The notes beneath the pieces are model-generated. The model did not search any database. It was given only the letters and a program-made list of their open reading frames with translations, and had not been told where the DNA came from. A program made the position numbers and the translations under genes. From Bolinopsis microptera (Eukaryota > Ctenophora > Tentaculata > Lobata > Bolinopsidae), in assembly GCF_026151205.1 (NCBI RefSeq), contig NC_087084.1, positions 9,630,453 to 9,694,452 of the forward strand: a stretch of 64,000 bases of DNA. Reading direction: 5' to 3'. Of the stretch, positions 12,101 to 25,400 are shown piece by piece. Numbering within the stretch: position 1 is the stretch's first letter; the number at the start of each line of letters is the position of its first letter.

Positions 12101-14790
12101 CCACATTCCTTTACCACATTCCTTTACCACGTTCCTTTACTACATTCCTTTACCACGTTCCTTTACCACATTATTTTACCTTATTCCTTTACCACATTCC
12201 TTTACCTTATTCCTTTACTACATTTGCTTACCACATTTCTTTACCACATTCATTTACCACATTCATTTACCACGTTCTTATTTCCTTTACGTGCATACAA
12301 TTTTACTAGCATATGAGTAATCAAGAATGAATCAACTCTTCAATAAATAATATCTGAGTAAAATCGCATCGGTATTTAAGATTTTTTAAATTTGCAACCC
12401 TCATAATTTCTCCTAATTTCTCCTAATTTCTAATTTGCAGGCTCAAGCCTAAGAACCCGGACGGAGGAAATTTCCTACCTATCATGGACACTACTGCTGA
12501 ACCCAAACTTATTGGAAGGGACGGTTTTGTAGGTAAGATCCTGCGAGTTAAATAGATAATCATTAATGAACACATTAGATTATAATCAAATCATGATCCA
12601 ATTTTATTTACTTTGTCATTTTTAAATTCGAAGAAGACTTGCATGCTTTTTTTGGTTGAGGTATGCGAGTGCTTTAATCAAACTATTTCTTTAATTAGAC
12701 TTAAGTTAGACTTAAGTAAGAATTTAGTTAGACTTTAGTTAAACTGTCTTCCTCCCACTAGGTGTACCCAGGCATCTTGATGCTGCTGTCGAGACGCTTG
12801 AGGATGGAAACAAATTCTACGCCTTCAAGGGAGACAAATATGTTATGTAAGTGTTAAACGTTATCCACAGCACAACCGATAAATAATGATAAAAGTAACT
12901 GCAATACATTGATGTAAAATTTATTTTATTTTGAAATAAAATTTCAGATATGATATCGTGTCCCGACGAGTTACCGAGGACGGTGTCCTGGCTGATCTTT
13001 GGCCGGACAACACTCCCGACAAGATTGAAGCTGCTTTCAAGTGAGTCCCATTTTTACTGCGGCTCACACGAACAAATAAATCCTTATTTCTTTATTTTAA
13101 ACAATATTATAGTCATTTTAGTACACTTTTAGTCTTATAAGTTCAACCAAAGTTCAGCTATAAGTTAAACTATAAGTTCAACTATAAGTTCAACCATAAG
13201 TTTAATTATAAGTTCAACTATGAGTTCAAATATAAGTTCAACTATAAGTTCAACTATAAGTTCAACTATAAGTTCAACTTTAAGTTCAATTATAAGTTCA
13301 ACTATAAGTTCAACTATAAGTTCAACTATAACTTCAACTATAACTTCAACTATAAGTTCAACTATAACTTCAATTATAAGTTCAACTATAAGTTCAACTA
13401 TAAGTTCAACTATAAGTTCAACTATAAGTTCAACTATACGTTCAACTAAAATAACCACACTCTCAGGATCAGCAAAGACGCGCTAGGTTTTATAGTTGGG
13501 GACAGACTCTACAAGTACTCCAAGTCTGGCAAGGTATGTCAGTAAATAGTAATACATTCTTAATCGATACTAGGAGTTATAAAACTACTAAAAATTACTA
13601 AACTTCTATTCACGGGATAGCTTGTTGCCTGGCAACGCCCGCTTATGATTCTTCTCCAAGCTCACACAAGTGTAAGCGAGGAGGAAGATATTCATGCATT
13701 TTACACGAGGCACCCATCACAGCTACCAACAATTAATTTGTAGGAGTTTTAAAAATCATCCTCAATGGACCATTTAATTTTCAAGGGGTTAACACGTTTT
13801 TACCTAATCTTAACTATTTTAATTTATTCAATTTACTAAAATATATTGTTTATAAATTATCTAACCTTATAATAGCTTAACAATGACCATTGCTTGATTT
13901 TTGTACATATATATTGTTTAAATGACCTTTTCTTTTTACAGGTATGGAGTGTAGGAGCAGCAGGTTCCAACTACTTTGATAAGTACGATGATCTAGACTC
14001 TGTGTCCCTTGCTTTCTACAGGAGCTGGGCTTGGGCCTTCCGTGGAGCCGTAAGTAGATTATATGGGATTAATATGTGATAAATATGTGATAAATTTGTG
14101 ATAAATATGTGATAAATATGTGATGGGTATGTTACTGCAAATTGTTGTATAAGTTGAGCAAGTTGAGTGTCACAGCTGTTTCTTTTCAGTATTACTCAGT
14201 AGCAAGGAGCAAAAACGCCAAGGAATCCTCCAACTACATTATGCGTTCAATAAAACCCGATCTGAAACTACCAATGTGCACAGAAGTAAGTTATTTCTAG
14301 GATCTATAGGTCTGTAATTTGTATATTGGTGGTGGGGTTAACCAAAGTTAGTTTGACACGTGACGGTGACCTTGGCTTTTGATAGGTCAAAACTAGAAGC
14401 TGATTGGTTAATCGCTGTATTTAGTGTTGTTTACCTTCCACCAGTATTAAAATCTATCATACCGTACTTAAGATTTTAAAACATGTAGTTTAACTTGATT
14501 TATCATTATAAACGATGACGAGGAGGAGTCTCTCTAGATTACTATATTGAGATTTTAAAATATAATCCAACTTGTAACCAGCATGCTGTATCATGAAAGC
14601 CCAGTTTCACTAGCACAAACACTTTCAGGGAGTCGACCAATTATCAGCAGGTGATTTGAAAAAGTGCAAGAAAGAACTGAAGAAAATGAAGAAGAAGAAC
14701 GGAAACTATACCCCTAAAGCTGAGTGCAAGGACTATGTAGCTGAGAAGTACGCCGACTCTGTTGATTTCAACAGAAACCACTTCGATTAA
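6182..14790 (+). CDS. Secreted matrix metalloproteinase with hemopexin domain (17 exons, 618 aa)
   Basis: Zinc endopeptidase of the extracellular matrix. Exons: 6182-6269, 6644-6795, 7122-7225, 7404-7513, 7792-7877, 8859-8954, 10869-10991, 11270-11332, 11609-11756, 11869-12052, 12441-12532, 12762-12846, 12948-13040, 13467-13533, 13942-14049, 14190-14285, 14629-14790; all phases join. The order is signal peptide (1-about 17), acidic segment to about 113, peptidoglycan-binding-like prodomain (about 114-143), cysteine switch KRCGAKD (C144; family consensus PRCGxPD), furin-like RAKR (157-160), then the catalytic domain with [11 protein letters not shown] (278-288) and Met-turn (M298). A Pro/Glu hinge follows (about 336-356). 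A four-bladed hemopexin domain runs from C358 to C563, with a Lys-rich tail of about 53 residues. The family is certain; the subtype is not. AATAAA lies at 15032. Confidence 0.95.
8289..8796 (-). CDS. Antisense ORF inside metalloproteinase intron 5, unknown
   Basis: A long open frame (165 codons or slightly more) on the opposite strand of intron 5 (7878-8858). The frame has no ATG at its 5' end but follows a possible splice acceptor (ATATTCAG near 8797), so it could be a last exon. The protein is hydrophilic: a neutral N-terminal part, then Ser/Asn/Asp-rich sequence with an acidic run (about ten Asp/Glu) and a Thr/Pro/Lys-rich tail. The stop lies in a segment of about 46 bp that is duplicated 97 bp away (8238-8283 versus 8335-8382). 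I recognise no domain. It may be a nested gene, a fragment of a displaced gene, or chance. Confidence 0.3.
9032..10779 (-). repeat. 2-kb interspersed repeat, copy 2 (in metalloproteinase intron 6)
   Basis: Reverse-oriented, diverged copy of the family described at 2200-4173. It fills most of intron 6 (8955-10868). The inverted-repeat module is shortened here to about 220 bp (9032-9255), the two arms almost touching. The end with CAGTGCTGGC is at 10779. It lacks the GC-rich hairpin insert of copies 3 and 4 and is the most diverged copy. Confidence 0.85.
12056..12292 (+). repeat. 13-bp minisatellite in metalloproteinase intron 10
   Basis: About 17 units of CATTCCTTTACCA with variants such as CGTTCC and TTATTCC. 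Because the unit is 13 bp, overlapping frames stay open and give artificial Phe/Leu/His/Pro-rich ORFs. It starts a few bases after the exon 10 donor at 12052. Confidence 0.9.
13139..13452 (+). repeat. 12-bp minisatellite in metalloproteinase intron 13
   Basis: About 25 units of ATAAGTTCAACT with variants (ATAACTTCAACT, CATAAGTTTAAT). The unit is a multiple of three, so both strands appear to be long repetitive ORFs (Ser/Thr/Ile on +, Val/Glu/Leu/Ile on -); these are not genes. The array ends about 15 bp before the acceptor of exon 14 (13467). Confidence 0.93.
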
Positions 14791-15031
14791 ATTTAAACTT
14801 CAGTGAGAAATAGAGCGAAAAAAGATAACTAAACTGCAAAAACTTCTGTGGAACTTTTGGGAATGTATTTGCTGCAGTACAGTTTAAATGTTGATGAGCT
14901 ATCAGAAAAAAACTTGATGTTATCTTAAGAATGTTGAAGATAACGCAATGCAAATTATAAACTTTTGTAGTCAATCTTGGGTTATTCTGTCTTTACAAGA
15001 GCTAAAAATTTAAATACTTGGATTATTGAAA

Positions 15032-15037
15032 AATAAA
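15032..15037 (+). terminator. Polyadenylation signal of the metalloproteinase
   Basis: AATAAA about 240 bp after the TAA at 14788-14790, in a plausible 3' UTR. A further AATAAA occurs near 15365 and could be an alternative. Confidence 0.6.
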
Positions 15038-15399
15038 AGCCGATATATACGATCCGAAAGAATAATTTTACTTTATTTTCAATCATATTTTAAAAATTTA
15101 TATTTTATTCGATGCAGGGTTTCCGCAAAAATGTAACCACTGACAAATTTTTTCATAGAATAACTGTAAGTGTAAGTGTAACCAGAACGTTTCGATTCAA
15201 TTTCAAATTTTTAAAAGCGTTACGATTGCATAAGTTAAAAATCATTGATATTGGTGTTCCATATTTCCATAACTTATTATCATATATCCACAATAATTGA
15301 TTTATATTTGATTAAAAAACTATAGTGTTTCATTTCCATTCATACTATAATTGCTTGATGCTTCAATAAAAAGTCGTGCGCGACCACCTCCAATCACCA

Positions 15400-15405
15400 T
15401 TTATT
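15400..15405 (-). terminator. Polyadenylation signal of the 15.5-21.6 kb minus-strand gene
   Basis: TTTATT on the plus strand reads AATAAA on the minus strand, about 50 bp after the stop codon at 15453. The 3' ends of this gene and of the metalloproteinase converge here. Confidence 0.5.
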
Positions 15406-15452
15406 TGAGAAGAAGCTCATAAAAATGGCAGTAATCCAAAAAATTAAAAAGT

Positions 15453-18400
15453 TCAAACTCCAACCATACTTCTTATAATACCGCCAATTAAAGAATTGCT
15501 GTCTGACTCAGTAAAAAAGCTGTCTTCTGACATTTTATCAAAATCCTCAACACAGGGAGACTTGGCTTTAGGTACGTCTTCCAGGTTGTAATGAGCTGAA
15601 AGGTACTTTGAGTTTGAGGATATTGCAGAAGAGTGGGTTGGGATTTTTTCATTGCAATCTTTAGAGACGATTTCGCTATCATCAGATTTTGATGGCAGTT
15701 TCTCCCCGGATACGCTTTCCTCGCCAAGTTTGCAAGTCACTAATGTTTCTGAGGTAATAGAAGAGTCGCTGGTATCCAGGCATTCCATTTGCCTAGTATC
15801 AGACAATATCCTGTTCGAGTTGTTATGGCTAGTTTTAGCTAAAGAGTTTGTCTCCTGATCCATCTCTCCAGAACGTTTCAGATCTGTCTCATCGTTATCT
15901 GACTGGAAGTATGTGCAGGATGCATTATTATCATCACTGTTGGTTGAGTTATGATAATGATAGCGAGGACCGGACGTCGAGAGACTTTGACCACTTTCCA
16001 TATCTAATGGTTGGGAATCGTCATAATGGGCTCTAAATCCTAATTCTACCCCAGAGAGCAAATCAGTTATATCTTCAGTCGAGTCTGATATACTCAGTCC
16101 GTCTATATTGCTAGGGTCAAAGTTTTTCCTTTGCATATTCTCTGCCGATCGACCACATTTTTGCGATGTGTAGGTCTGTTTTCCGGGTGAATGATACGCG
16201 CTTGTTGAGACGTCTTGGTTAAAAGATCTCTGCATTGGAGCGGACCCCCCAAGTGAGGTGTTGTGGAAAATACAGCATTCGTCGGGTCCCCCAAACTCAC
16301 AGTTACACAGAAAGCCGTCTTCAGAGGAACTCCTATCCTGAAATGGAGACAGCGTCAAAACAATGCTCCATTAGTTTCAGGTACGTGATATATCACGTGA
16401 TTACCCCGTTAATCAATATTCCGATAGTCTCGCACTTCAAGCTACAGATTATACTTTTACATTCCAATTTTTCATTTGGTCATCAGTAAAGTTAAACAAA
16501 ATAATTTTTGTAAATCCAAATCATAGCATGTCCTTACCAAGGAGATCTGTGCGGTAGTTCGTCTAGAAGAGTGACATTCCTCTTCTTCTAATCCCCGGAT
16601 ACTAACCCCGATACTTTTGCCTGAAATTTTATCATCATGAATCAGATGTTTATTGTGAGGCATTGCATAATTTATCTAACATAATGTTAATCCTGGGAGC
16701 AGTCTTACAATAATTAAACAAGCTAATGAAGTATATAGCTGGGATGTATTGGGGCAGTTATTATTGACATTGGCATCTCGGTTAGTGTAGCAAATATTAC
16801 AATTACCGTCTGCAGATGAAGAGTCTCCAGGAATCCCACATAACCATCTCTCAATGCAGACTTGCTTGATGTCATCTTCCTCATCTTCCTCCTCATCTTC
16901 CTCATCTTCCTCCTCTTCCTCATCTTCCTCCAGATTAGTATAGTAAGAGGACAGACTTGTAGGCTGGGAGTCTGAAACACTTGATCCCGCTGTCCCCCGG
17001 TTAAATAACCGTCTCCGGTTATCCCGAGGAGAGTCCTGGTTAGAAGAGACAGTTTCAAACGTGGTGTTGAGAGGGTGTCTCGTAACCTGGGAGTCTGGTA
17101 CATTGTACATTGTACATTGTACATTGTCCAGTGGGTCTGTGCTGGCTGTGTGGTGTTTAGAGTCGGGATGTCTGGTGTGAGGGGAGTCTGAGTCCTTGCA
17201 GACCAATGAGCAGGGACTCAGTTTAGAGGGACGTTCCTCCCGTGGAGGGCTCCGGATGTCTGATAGAGAAAACATACTGTCTGAAAGAGAATAGGAGTTA
17301 ATAGTTAATTTAGATTGGGTAGGTAACTGAGACCCATCAATGTTATGTTTAGGATTAGAGACCGGCATGATACTGATGAAATTCTAATCTCGATATAAGA
17401 AACGCAATTTGGACACAAAAATAAGCAATACTGCCTTAGCAATTCATCAATCTATTATAGTACATATTTTACCAAAACCCATAATCATGGGTAGAGTGGA
17501 CCGCTGCCAGTGTCTCTCTTTCCCAAACAAAAGGAAATGATATTAATTTGATTGACCGTTCTCAAATGCAAAATGATACCGAGAATGAAATCGGTCGCTC
17601 GCTTTTCCCATTCAGTCACGGCTTAGAATTAGAAATTAGAAATTAGAATTAGAATTAGAATTAGAAATTAGAAAGATCATTACAAAATTACATGTGTCAG
17701 ATCCCAATCAGTTAAATGAAAGTTATTCAACCAAACAATAAAAAGAACATAATATCTTAAATAAATAATTAAAAGGTTTGAAAGTGTGCACGAAATAAGG
17801 ATACTAAGTCATAGCTTACTTTTAGGAAATCTTTCACGAAATAGATTATAAACAAAATTTCTGGTCTCCAAAATGTAATCCTCACGAATTGTAATAAGTT
17901 TCGATTGATTACATCAATCAGATGCTGTAAAAATCTCTTTGGGTTGCATTCGGGTCGATACCTAGTATTTCGGGGTAAGGGTGGTAGTTATTACTTATTA
18001 TATTGAATTAGCTGAAGTTTATTGAATCTTTATTGCCGAGTACAGCTGCCTTTGGGTAGTTCTTCTTAATCTATTACAATTGTAAATGAATGGGAAAAGC
18101 GAGCGACCGATTTCATTCTCGGTATCATTTTGCATTTGAGAACGGTCAATCAAATTAATATCATTTCCTTTTGTTTGGGAAAGAGAGACACTGGCAGCGG
18201 TCCACTCTACCCATGATTATGGGTTTTGGTAAAATATCATCTCCTTTTGATTATAATGTCAGGGTACTATATAAAGTCGAAATATAAACTGATATCTTCA
18301 TTAATAAGGAGGAAATTTCAACGATTTCGAAATTTTTCCTTTAAAAACATTTCCTTGTGTTTAAGTAAGCATATCGGTCGATCATTGACTGAATTTGCCA

Positions 18401-21400
18401 CTTAATACTCATTCAAGTTGGCATTAAATTCATATATAATGACATTAAACTGTCGCGGCAAAGCAGAATTTGTTGGAAATCACGAATGAGCAAAATTCTC
18501 ACCTTTCGCACGTGCAAACTTTGAGCGAACGTTGCGTGCGCATCCAATATTGAATCGCCGTAAATTTTTGCATGTAATTGTTTTATATATAGTTTGATAA
18601 GCATGCAAAGTTTCAAACTATTTCAAGAAGAACTGTAATCACAACGGCACTCTAAAGTTGACAGAAAATGACGAAAACAGCAATTTTCAGTGATTTTAGC
18701 GATTTTCTATCAATTTGGGCGTGTCCCCACGTGTGCAACTGTTCGATTTTCAACTTTAAAACTAGCCTAATGCACAATTTATACCTATAGAAAGCAGAAC
18801 TGAGCTCCACAACCCAAGGCATGGCCCAACACCAGAGAATACTAAATCGCAAAATTGACGTTTTTATAAAATAATTTCTCAAAAAAGCACAAACTTCAAT
18901 GACGAATATCTTTATGAAGGAGCAAGCTAGAAAAACTTTCCGGTAGATTTTCAGAATGCTTGAACAATTATCTAAGATGAAAATTTCGTCAGATTTTGAA
19001 TACAATTACTTTTTAATGGTGTAAAATCATTTTTTAAAATTATTACTTTGTCAAAAATCAAGTTTTAAAAACGGCTAACTTGATGACGTCATTAAGGGGT
19101 GTTCATGACGTCAAATAATTTTTGTATACAATGTAAACTGAAGTGTAAACAATTATTTTCAAGACCTGTGGTCGGAAATGGCTGTATCTTTTATACTTTT
19201 GAATCTATGGACAATTAAATACAGGCTACAATTGACTGGCAAAGCGTCTATCCCTGAATATATATGTATATCTATCTATGTCACGACAATCTGTCGTAAA
19301 ACAGGGGTTCTAGAAAACCCACTTCCCGATGTTCCTGAAACCTGAAACTTTTTTTGCAGTCGATTTGGTGAACGTCTAGACGCCCTGAAAAATTTCAGAT
19401 CTCTAACTCGATTTTAACATGGTTTTTAAGGCACCTGAATATGGCGATTTTGGGTTTTTTACCGAATTTCGTATAACAGTGCTGGCGAGTATTTTATGCA
19501 AATTTCTTAAAAATCTCAACATAACTATTTTTTATTCCTGTCATCTTTGACATCAAATTAGAATGTTTTGAACTAAAAATAAATCTGCTGAACGACTTCC
19601 GATGAGTCTTAATGCCTGAAAAACTCCTGCCGGAGGCGGCGGCCTTCGGCCGCCGCCTCCGGCCGGAGTGCACGCTTCGCGTGCACGAAAGAGGCTTGTA
19701 ACGTGTACCAAAGGGGGTATAATAGTAAAGGGGGTATAATAGTAAAGGGGGTACATAGTAAACCCACAATAAATGCACCGGTCGTGCTTGCCAGCACTGT
19801 GATTATCAATGAAATATTATCATACTCGTCATTAATGTAAAGAGAAATTAAGAACCCACAATAATTTCTGCTCCATCTAACCTGCATTGTTGATAGAAGT
19901 GAGGGATGGGGCCATGCTGACTCGGTTCAGAGAGACACTTCTCCGGAACTGGGTGATGGTGGAGAGAGTTCTGAAGTTGCTCCTGCAGGGACTGGAGGTA
20001 CGGTACGGCAGCACTGGGTCTATAAACGGCACCTGGGTTAATTTGTAGTTTGTTTAGGGATGGTGGAATGGTGGAATGTGGGTTTAACTTTATAGGGTAG
20101 AATTTGTTTTGATAATACTATATACTGCAAGTACATGTACATTATACATTGTATAACGTACAAGGTGGCACTCTCAGTGGAGTGTAAGTATACAGGTGCA
20201 CTAACCAGTTTCACCAGTGGGTCACAAGGGTCGATGTTGGAGGTGTCAGCACTGGCACTGAGAACTGTACTGCTACTCGGTATCTTATTGATGATGTCTC
20301 TGCAGGCTGGCACTGGAAGTGGGCCCCTAAAGAAAATAGATAAAAAGATCCTCAAATAGTTTGATATTTTTACCTACCTTATTAAGTTATTTGACCGGAC
20401 ATTGTGTGAACGGATATAGTTTTGAAGTTTGAACGGATATTAAAATGAACGCTCAAAGGGCCTACTCTACTTAGGATGTCCGCCAAAATTTATATTTGAA
20501 CGGACATTAAAATGAACGCAAGGGCCTCTAGCGTCTAATCAATGTCCGTTCAAATAATCTCTGATAAGGTATACCTGATAATTTCTGATAAGGTATACTT
20601 TTCATATACATATGAAAAGTTGAATCAAACATAGCTTTGCTCCACGAATCCTGCGGCTGTCAATGACAACACAGAAAAGTCAGTTTGAAGAATTTGAGAC
20701 AGACCACCGCCAATCGGCCTTCTTCTAATTGTGGTAATTATTCTTACAGCGGAGAGCCACAATCGAGAGCATGGAACAAGCAATTTACTAATAGAAATTA
20801 TTAAATGTTAATTATCATCTGCATGTTATAGTAATTTCTTTATTGTATAGTGTTAAATTGTGGAAGTTGTGCCGAACTAAAAGAATTTCCAATTATGATA
20901 GTGGTTAGGTTACTTTGCAGATATTTTTTGAGTATTCGAGACTCGAGTGCATCTTATTTATTTCATTTCAGGTTTTGAAACCTGCTCATATTTTAAATGA
21001 TTATGTGCCAGATTTTAACGAATACGTTGTAATTTGTGAATGCTATAAACGTAAGATTACTTTTTTCCGTTGTTATAAAGTTATAAATAAACGTAAAATT
21101 ACCTTTTTGCTGTCACGAGATTGTTAAGAAGGTTTATGGAGTTCTGTACGTTCTTAACGTCGTTCATCACTGTAGACCTCCTTCCCTTGGTGCCGGAGAT
21201 AGGCCCACACCCTCGTCTTTTAGCACTGTCACAAACAGAATAACAGTTTAACATCGTACGTTTCATATATAAACAGAAACTTAGTGTAACATCACAATAT
21301 GTTACATGTAAAGAAGTCCGAATAAATATCTTCTATTTGGAAATTGTCTTACATCACTATAACATTAACTGTACTCATTTGATGAGGCCTATCATAGCAG

Positions 21401-21557
21401 ATCATTTCTACAAGGATACAAGGTTTTATTTCTACCATTTATAGGAAGGAATTAAAGGGCTAAACTTTCTTATCTATTTATCGAACTAACCTTGAAGTTG
21501 AGCTAGAAGACGTTTTAAACCGTGAATCCCATCTGTTGTTGAACATCGTGTTAGAAT
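15453..21557 (-). CDS. Uncharacterised Ser/Asp/Glu-rich protein, at least seven exons
   Basis: Not recognised. Exons in transcript order: 21491-21557, 21103-21225, 20206-20326, 19882-20032, 16807-17259, 16538-16620, 15453-16337. All junctions have GT-AG sites and matching phases. If translation starts at the ATG at 21546-21544 the product is 623 aa; earlier coding exons are possible because the frame is open to the 5' acceptor. The protein is hydrophilic with no signal peptide or membrane segment. The N-terminal part is basic and Ser-rich; a middle acidic run has about 20 Glu/Asp; then come patches CIERWLCGIPGDSSSADG and CNCEFGG; the C-terminal third is Ser/Asp/Asn-rich. The composition suggests an intracellular, largely disordered regulatory or scaffold protein (inference). 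An ATG at 17368 opens a longer frame but lies upstream of a strong acceptor at 17260 whose phase fits exon 19882-20032, so I prefer the spliced model. Confidence 0.75.
17464..19799 (-). repeat. 2-kb interspersed repeat, copy 3
   Basis: Reverse-oriented copy inside the intron between exons 16807-17259 and 19882-20032 of the minus-strand gene. The inverted-repeat arms are at 17464-17607 and 18085-18235; the spacer is longer than in copies 1 and 4 and contains a short AATTAG tandem run (about 17628-17672). It carries the GC-rich double hairpin (19630-19686). Sequence is close to copy 4, suggesting recent spread. Confidence 0.87.
19630..19686. other. GC-rich double hairpin in repeat copy 3
   Basis: Two perfect inverted repeats in an AT-rich setting: a 15-bp stem (19630-19644 with 19648-19662) around a TTC/GAA triloop, and an 8-bp stem GTGCACGC (19668-19675 with 19679-19686) around the same triloop. 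The same block is in copy 4 (40842-40898) but absent from copies 1 and 2. Confidence 0.9.
20389..20555 (+). mobile_element. Small MITE, about 167 bp
   Basis: Ends ATTTGACCGGACATTG and CAATGTCCGTTCAAAT form a 16-bp inverted repeat with one mismatch. Inside, GAACGGAYATTAAAATGAACGC is present twice. It lies in the intron between exons 20206-20326 and 21103-21225. The target duplication is not clear, so the superfamily is unassigned. Confidence 0.6.
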
Positions 21558-22021
21558 CTGAGAGTAGAATGAACAATTGAAACACGTAGTTCGACGTACA
21601 GTCGGACAAAAACAAAATATATATTTGCTCAGAATATTTGCTATATTCGCTAATAATCTTCGCATGGAACTTTAAGAAGGAACACTCAGTGAGGTCAATA
21701 ATGGAGGAACATCAGATCAAACTGTTCATGTTCATTTCAGAACTTGAAGGAATGTGTGTTACTAAGATGTAGCATAATATACGAATAATATTACGTGTAA
21801 TCACTAATCAGTCATTCGCTATAATATCTAGTGTTAGAGTAAACTTACTATATGTGTCGTGTGTTTGTTGTGTGTACCTGTAAAATGGTATTAGAGTGTT
21901 TGGAAATTTCTAGATCTCACGGTGTCATGAAATGTTCATATGGCATATACCCATCGACCAAAGGGTAAAATCTATTTTAAAGTGGTGTATAAAGTAGAAT
22001 GAACGATTGGTGCTATTATCT

Positions 22022-22402
22022 CATAGTTGTTACGTTCGTCGAAGAAATGCGAAAAGTTCGTCCAGTTCGGCACCTTTTAAAAATTCGTGAAAATTCGTGA
22101 AAATTCGTTGCGTAAATTTTCTTGGCATATGTTTTGATTTTATAATGAAGTGACCTGGCTGAACAAGATAATAGCCAACTCCTGAATTACTGGGGTCTCA
22201 GAACCGTACAATTGCCAATATTTAACAGGCTGATTATGGAACTTGGCAACCTCTGGCCTACTAAAGAGACCTCTACGTTGCCTGAAATGCAACATCTCAC
22301 TCATAAAGTTTAAAGTTCGGTTAAAGTTCGTCTATTTCGTTAAAAAATTCGTCCAGTTCGGCACCTTTTTAAAGTTCGTCCAGGACGTCCGTAACAACTA
22401 TG
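22022..22402 (-). mobile_element. hAT-type MITE, second copy, 381 bp
   Basis: Inverted-orientation relative of 905-1345, with the same CATAGTTGTTAC / GTAACAACTATG ends. It is flanked by a perfect 8-bp target duplication TATTATCT (22014-22021 and 22403-22410). The middle differs from the first copy, so the two share only terminal and subterminal parts, as is usual for MITE families. Confidence 0.9.
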
Positions 22403-25400
22403 TATTATCTTGACGTTTGGAATATTTACCAATTTTGATTTCTCCTGAGCGTTGAAAAAGAGGTGAAGTCAGCAAATCCACGTGATGTGAACTCTACTTT
22501 GTGATAAACCTAATAAATAATTATACAGTAAAATCTTGTTAATTCAATTATTATCATACTAAATAAATGTATCTTAAGGAGCTGAAAGCTGTATTTACTA
22601 ATAGTAATACTATCAACTAAGAAGAATAAAAAAGGGAAAATTCGGTATCATCCTAAATTGTAGCATTAGCAAGGTCTTACATGATTCTAGGTTCAAACTT
22701 CAACAGCAAAACATATAAATATATCGGAGACACCTAGTTAAATTAATCAGCACAATGCGCATTCAAGGTCAATGGTGAAACAAAAGATTGCAAAAAATCC
22801 TGCTAATTATTGATAATCAGACGGTCACGCTCCCACAATCAGACAAAGTGATTTACTCTGTAAATCCAGCCCAAAGATTGTCGGAGTAAATCGACAATTA
22901 GTGATAAAAGGATTTAACAAGACTACCGAGGAAAGTTCATTTCTCCATCCAGTGACATGAGCACAATGTCCTTATCTTGCAGATGGCGCCCAGAGAATCA
23001 CTAATTGCAGGTTATATACCCGATATCAGGTTTAACAACACGACTGAAACTGGAAGTATAAATCTGGCCAATAGAAACTTGTGCAATGTTTTCCTTAGTG
23101 GCATGATGGTTCAAATGCCACCTTTCATTTGCTGATTTAGAAATGGCGCCATTCGTGTTTACTCTCTGTGACACTTAATAAAGAGTGCGCTACTTAAACC
23201 ATATTAGTTTGGGTCCATCGGCTCAATCAACAACTCAATAGCTTCAATGGTGCCAAACTACAAAATTGATTGGTGCGAAATTCGTCGTGGTGCCATTACG
23301 AATTTGGCGTAAAATTGTAAAACTAAAGCAAATGAAGCCTGGAGTTACACCAAAAGTCAAGTTTTAGTTGACAAGGTAGTGTTTTGGCAAATGATCAATT
23401 ATTGAGGAAAATGAACGGAATGACTTCTGTATAAATAGTTAAATTCACTTAAACGGAAGAATGTTGGAACGAGGTAAAGTTGAAATAACTTAATAAAAGG
23501 AACACATATCAATACTGGTGTACGTGTAGGAATACGATTAAAATATTTTAGTACTTTGAAAATCACCAGGAATTTCATTTTATTTCACTTCGTCCATTTT
23601 CTGTGGAGGTATTATCAAAAAATTAGGTCAAATTATGGCCGAGATAAAGGTGCGATGATCGGATCAAACCCTAACAATGGTGATCAAGAAGTGCCAGAAT
23701 CTGGCGGGATCATCTTGTCTCAGGGCTAATCATTCAATTAAACGGGAGCTTTGCCAATTTCGTCCCATGAATGGTAAACTAATTTACTAAAATAACCCGA
23801 GATGGTAATTCTATCTGAGTATCCGTGGGGGGCCCGTTTCAAGAATACAGTGAGCCCAGCTAAAGTTCACAGCTTGTAATCATGTTAGGGACTTATCAAG
23901 TTGACGCTGCCATGACTTATCAATTTAAATTTGAGGGCAGTGAAGGGCATGTGCCAAACTTAGAGAATTTTTAATTTTTAATTATCTGATAACTTAATTA
24001 TGGAGCTAATGACGGTCCATTTAGTGACAATATATATAACCTGTAAGTATAACTGCATCAGCATATAATTCAGAATAATTCGTCATTCGCGAATGTAATT
24101 GAAGTCTTATAATATTAAACACGGAGGTCATTTTCTAACTCTACTCGTTATAAATGGGCATAAAAATAATGTCTCTTTTCTTAAAGACGGAAAATGTGGT
24201 AAAAATGTGTACCGAATGAGAGGTCTCGTCCAGCTGCCAACGGCAAAAGATCTATCCAATGTAACTGCTCTCAATGATCGGCCCTAAAATTAAGCACGCC
24301 ATGAATTGTTGATTGGCTGAAAATTTAAGCGGATAATTACGGGCTAATAGTAATATTACGGGCGCAACGGCAGTCTTCACCCACGTTTGAGCAGAGCAAA
24401 GTTTAGCAAATATGGTCGGCCAATCAAAAACCATCAATCAACGCTACAGTGCGAGCTGTAACAGCAAAAGGTTAATCGATGGATGTGATCTTGGAGAGAA
24501 ATTTTACTTGTTATTGAAATCTGATAGTGTATTACTCATCCTTCGGGTTCGGTATCACAGTTTCATTAATACTCATATAACAAGCTATCAGATACCACAT
24601 GTAATCGCGGTTATGGGTGCAAAATTGCACTATTGACCTAGTCTGCACCATGATCGGCCATTATTCGTTTAATCAGATTTATGTAATTCGACTTCAATCA
24701 ATCTTTTAGCCTTTAAAAGAGAGGCTAAAAAGTTGGCGAATTGTTTAGCTCAATTACGGTGTTTTTTGTTTTCACATTTGCCGCACATTAAAAGTTTTAG
24801 GCAGGTTAGGAATTGCACATATATGTATAAAGTATATTGCTTCGGTATGCTATCTTTTATATGTTCTTAGATAGGGAATTCAATGTCAATTGTCACTGTA
24901 CCAAACCACCCAGCTTCGGTTCCTAGTTCCGTTTATCTTTGTTTGACAAATAGCCATACATAACAAGGAAATTATTGAAAGTTTCTGTACAAGCAACAAG
25001 TTTGGAACGTCCTGTGTATAAAAGTATGAAGTTATATTATATATACTTTTGTGAATATCACAAGCCTCAACCCAGCTACTAAACTATGTGAGTATGTGAA
25101 GATGTGGTCAATACTACAGTTAATGAAGTAATGAGTCCAGCTACAGACTTAAATAATAGCACTGCACTGTACTCGTCTTACTCAACTACTTTTACATCGT
25201 ACACAGCTCATTCAGAGTTTCATTTACACAGAATTGATCATTTTGATCTCTAGTTAACAACAAACTTTCGATTTTATCGCATGGGATTTTGTAATTGGCA
25301 ACATAATTAAGACAAGTCATTTGTGCTTGTTTTAGTTTTACGACTCAAGACAGGAAAAAGTCCAGTTTTTCAAACGATTCAAGATTTTCCGAGTTTCATA

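Noticed and set aside
13165-13486. Repetitive ORFs on both strands in metalloproteinase intron 13
   Set aside because: Artefact of a 12-bp minisatellite; the real exon 14 begins at 13467 in another context.
16676-17368. Independent gene starting at the ATG at 17368
   Set aside because: A strong acceptor at 17260 joins in phase to the upstream exon 19882-20032, and a donor at 16807 joins in phase to 16538-16620; the extra codons at both ends are better read as intron.
18413-19005. Short ORFs recurring in repeat copies 1, 3 and 4 (for example 3313-3516, 18413-18616, 43774-44221)
   Set aside because: They recur because the DNA repeat recurs; no domain, no consistent length, and frames differ between copies.
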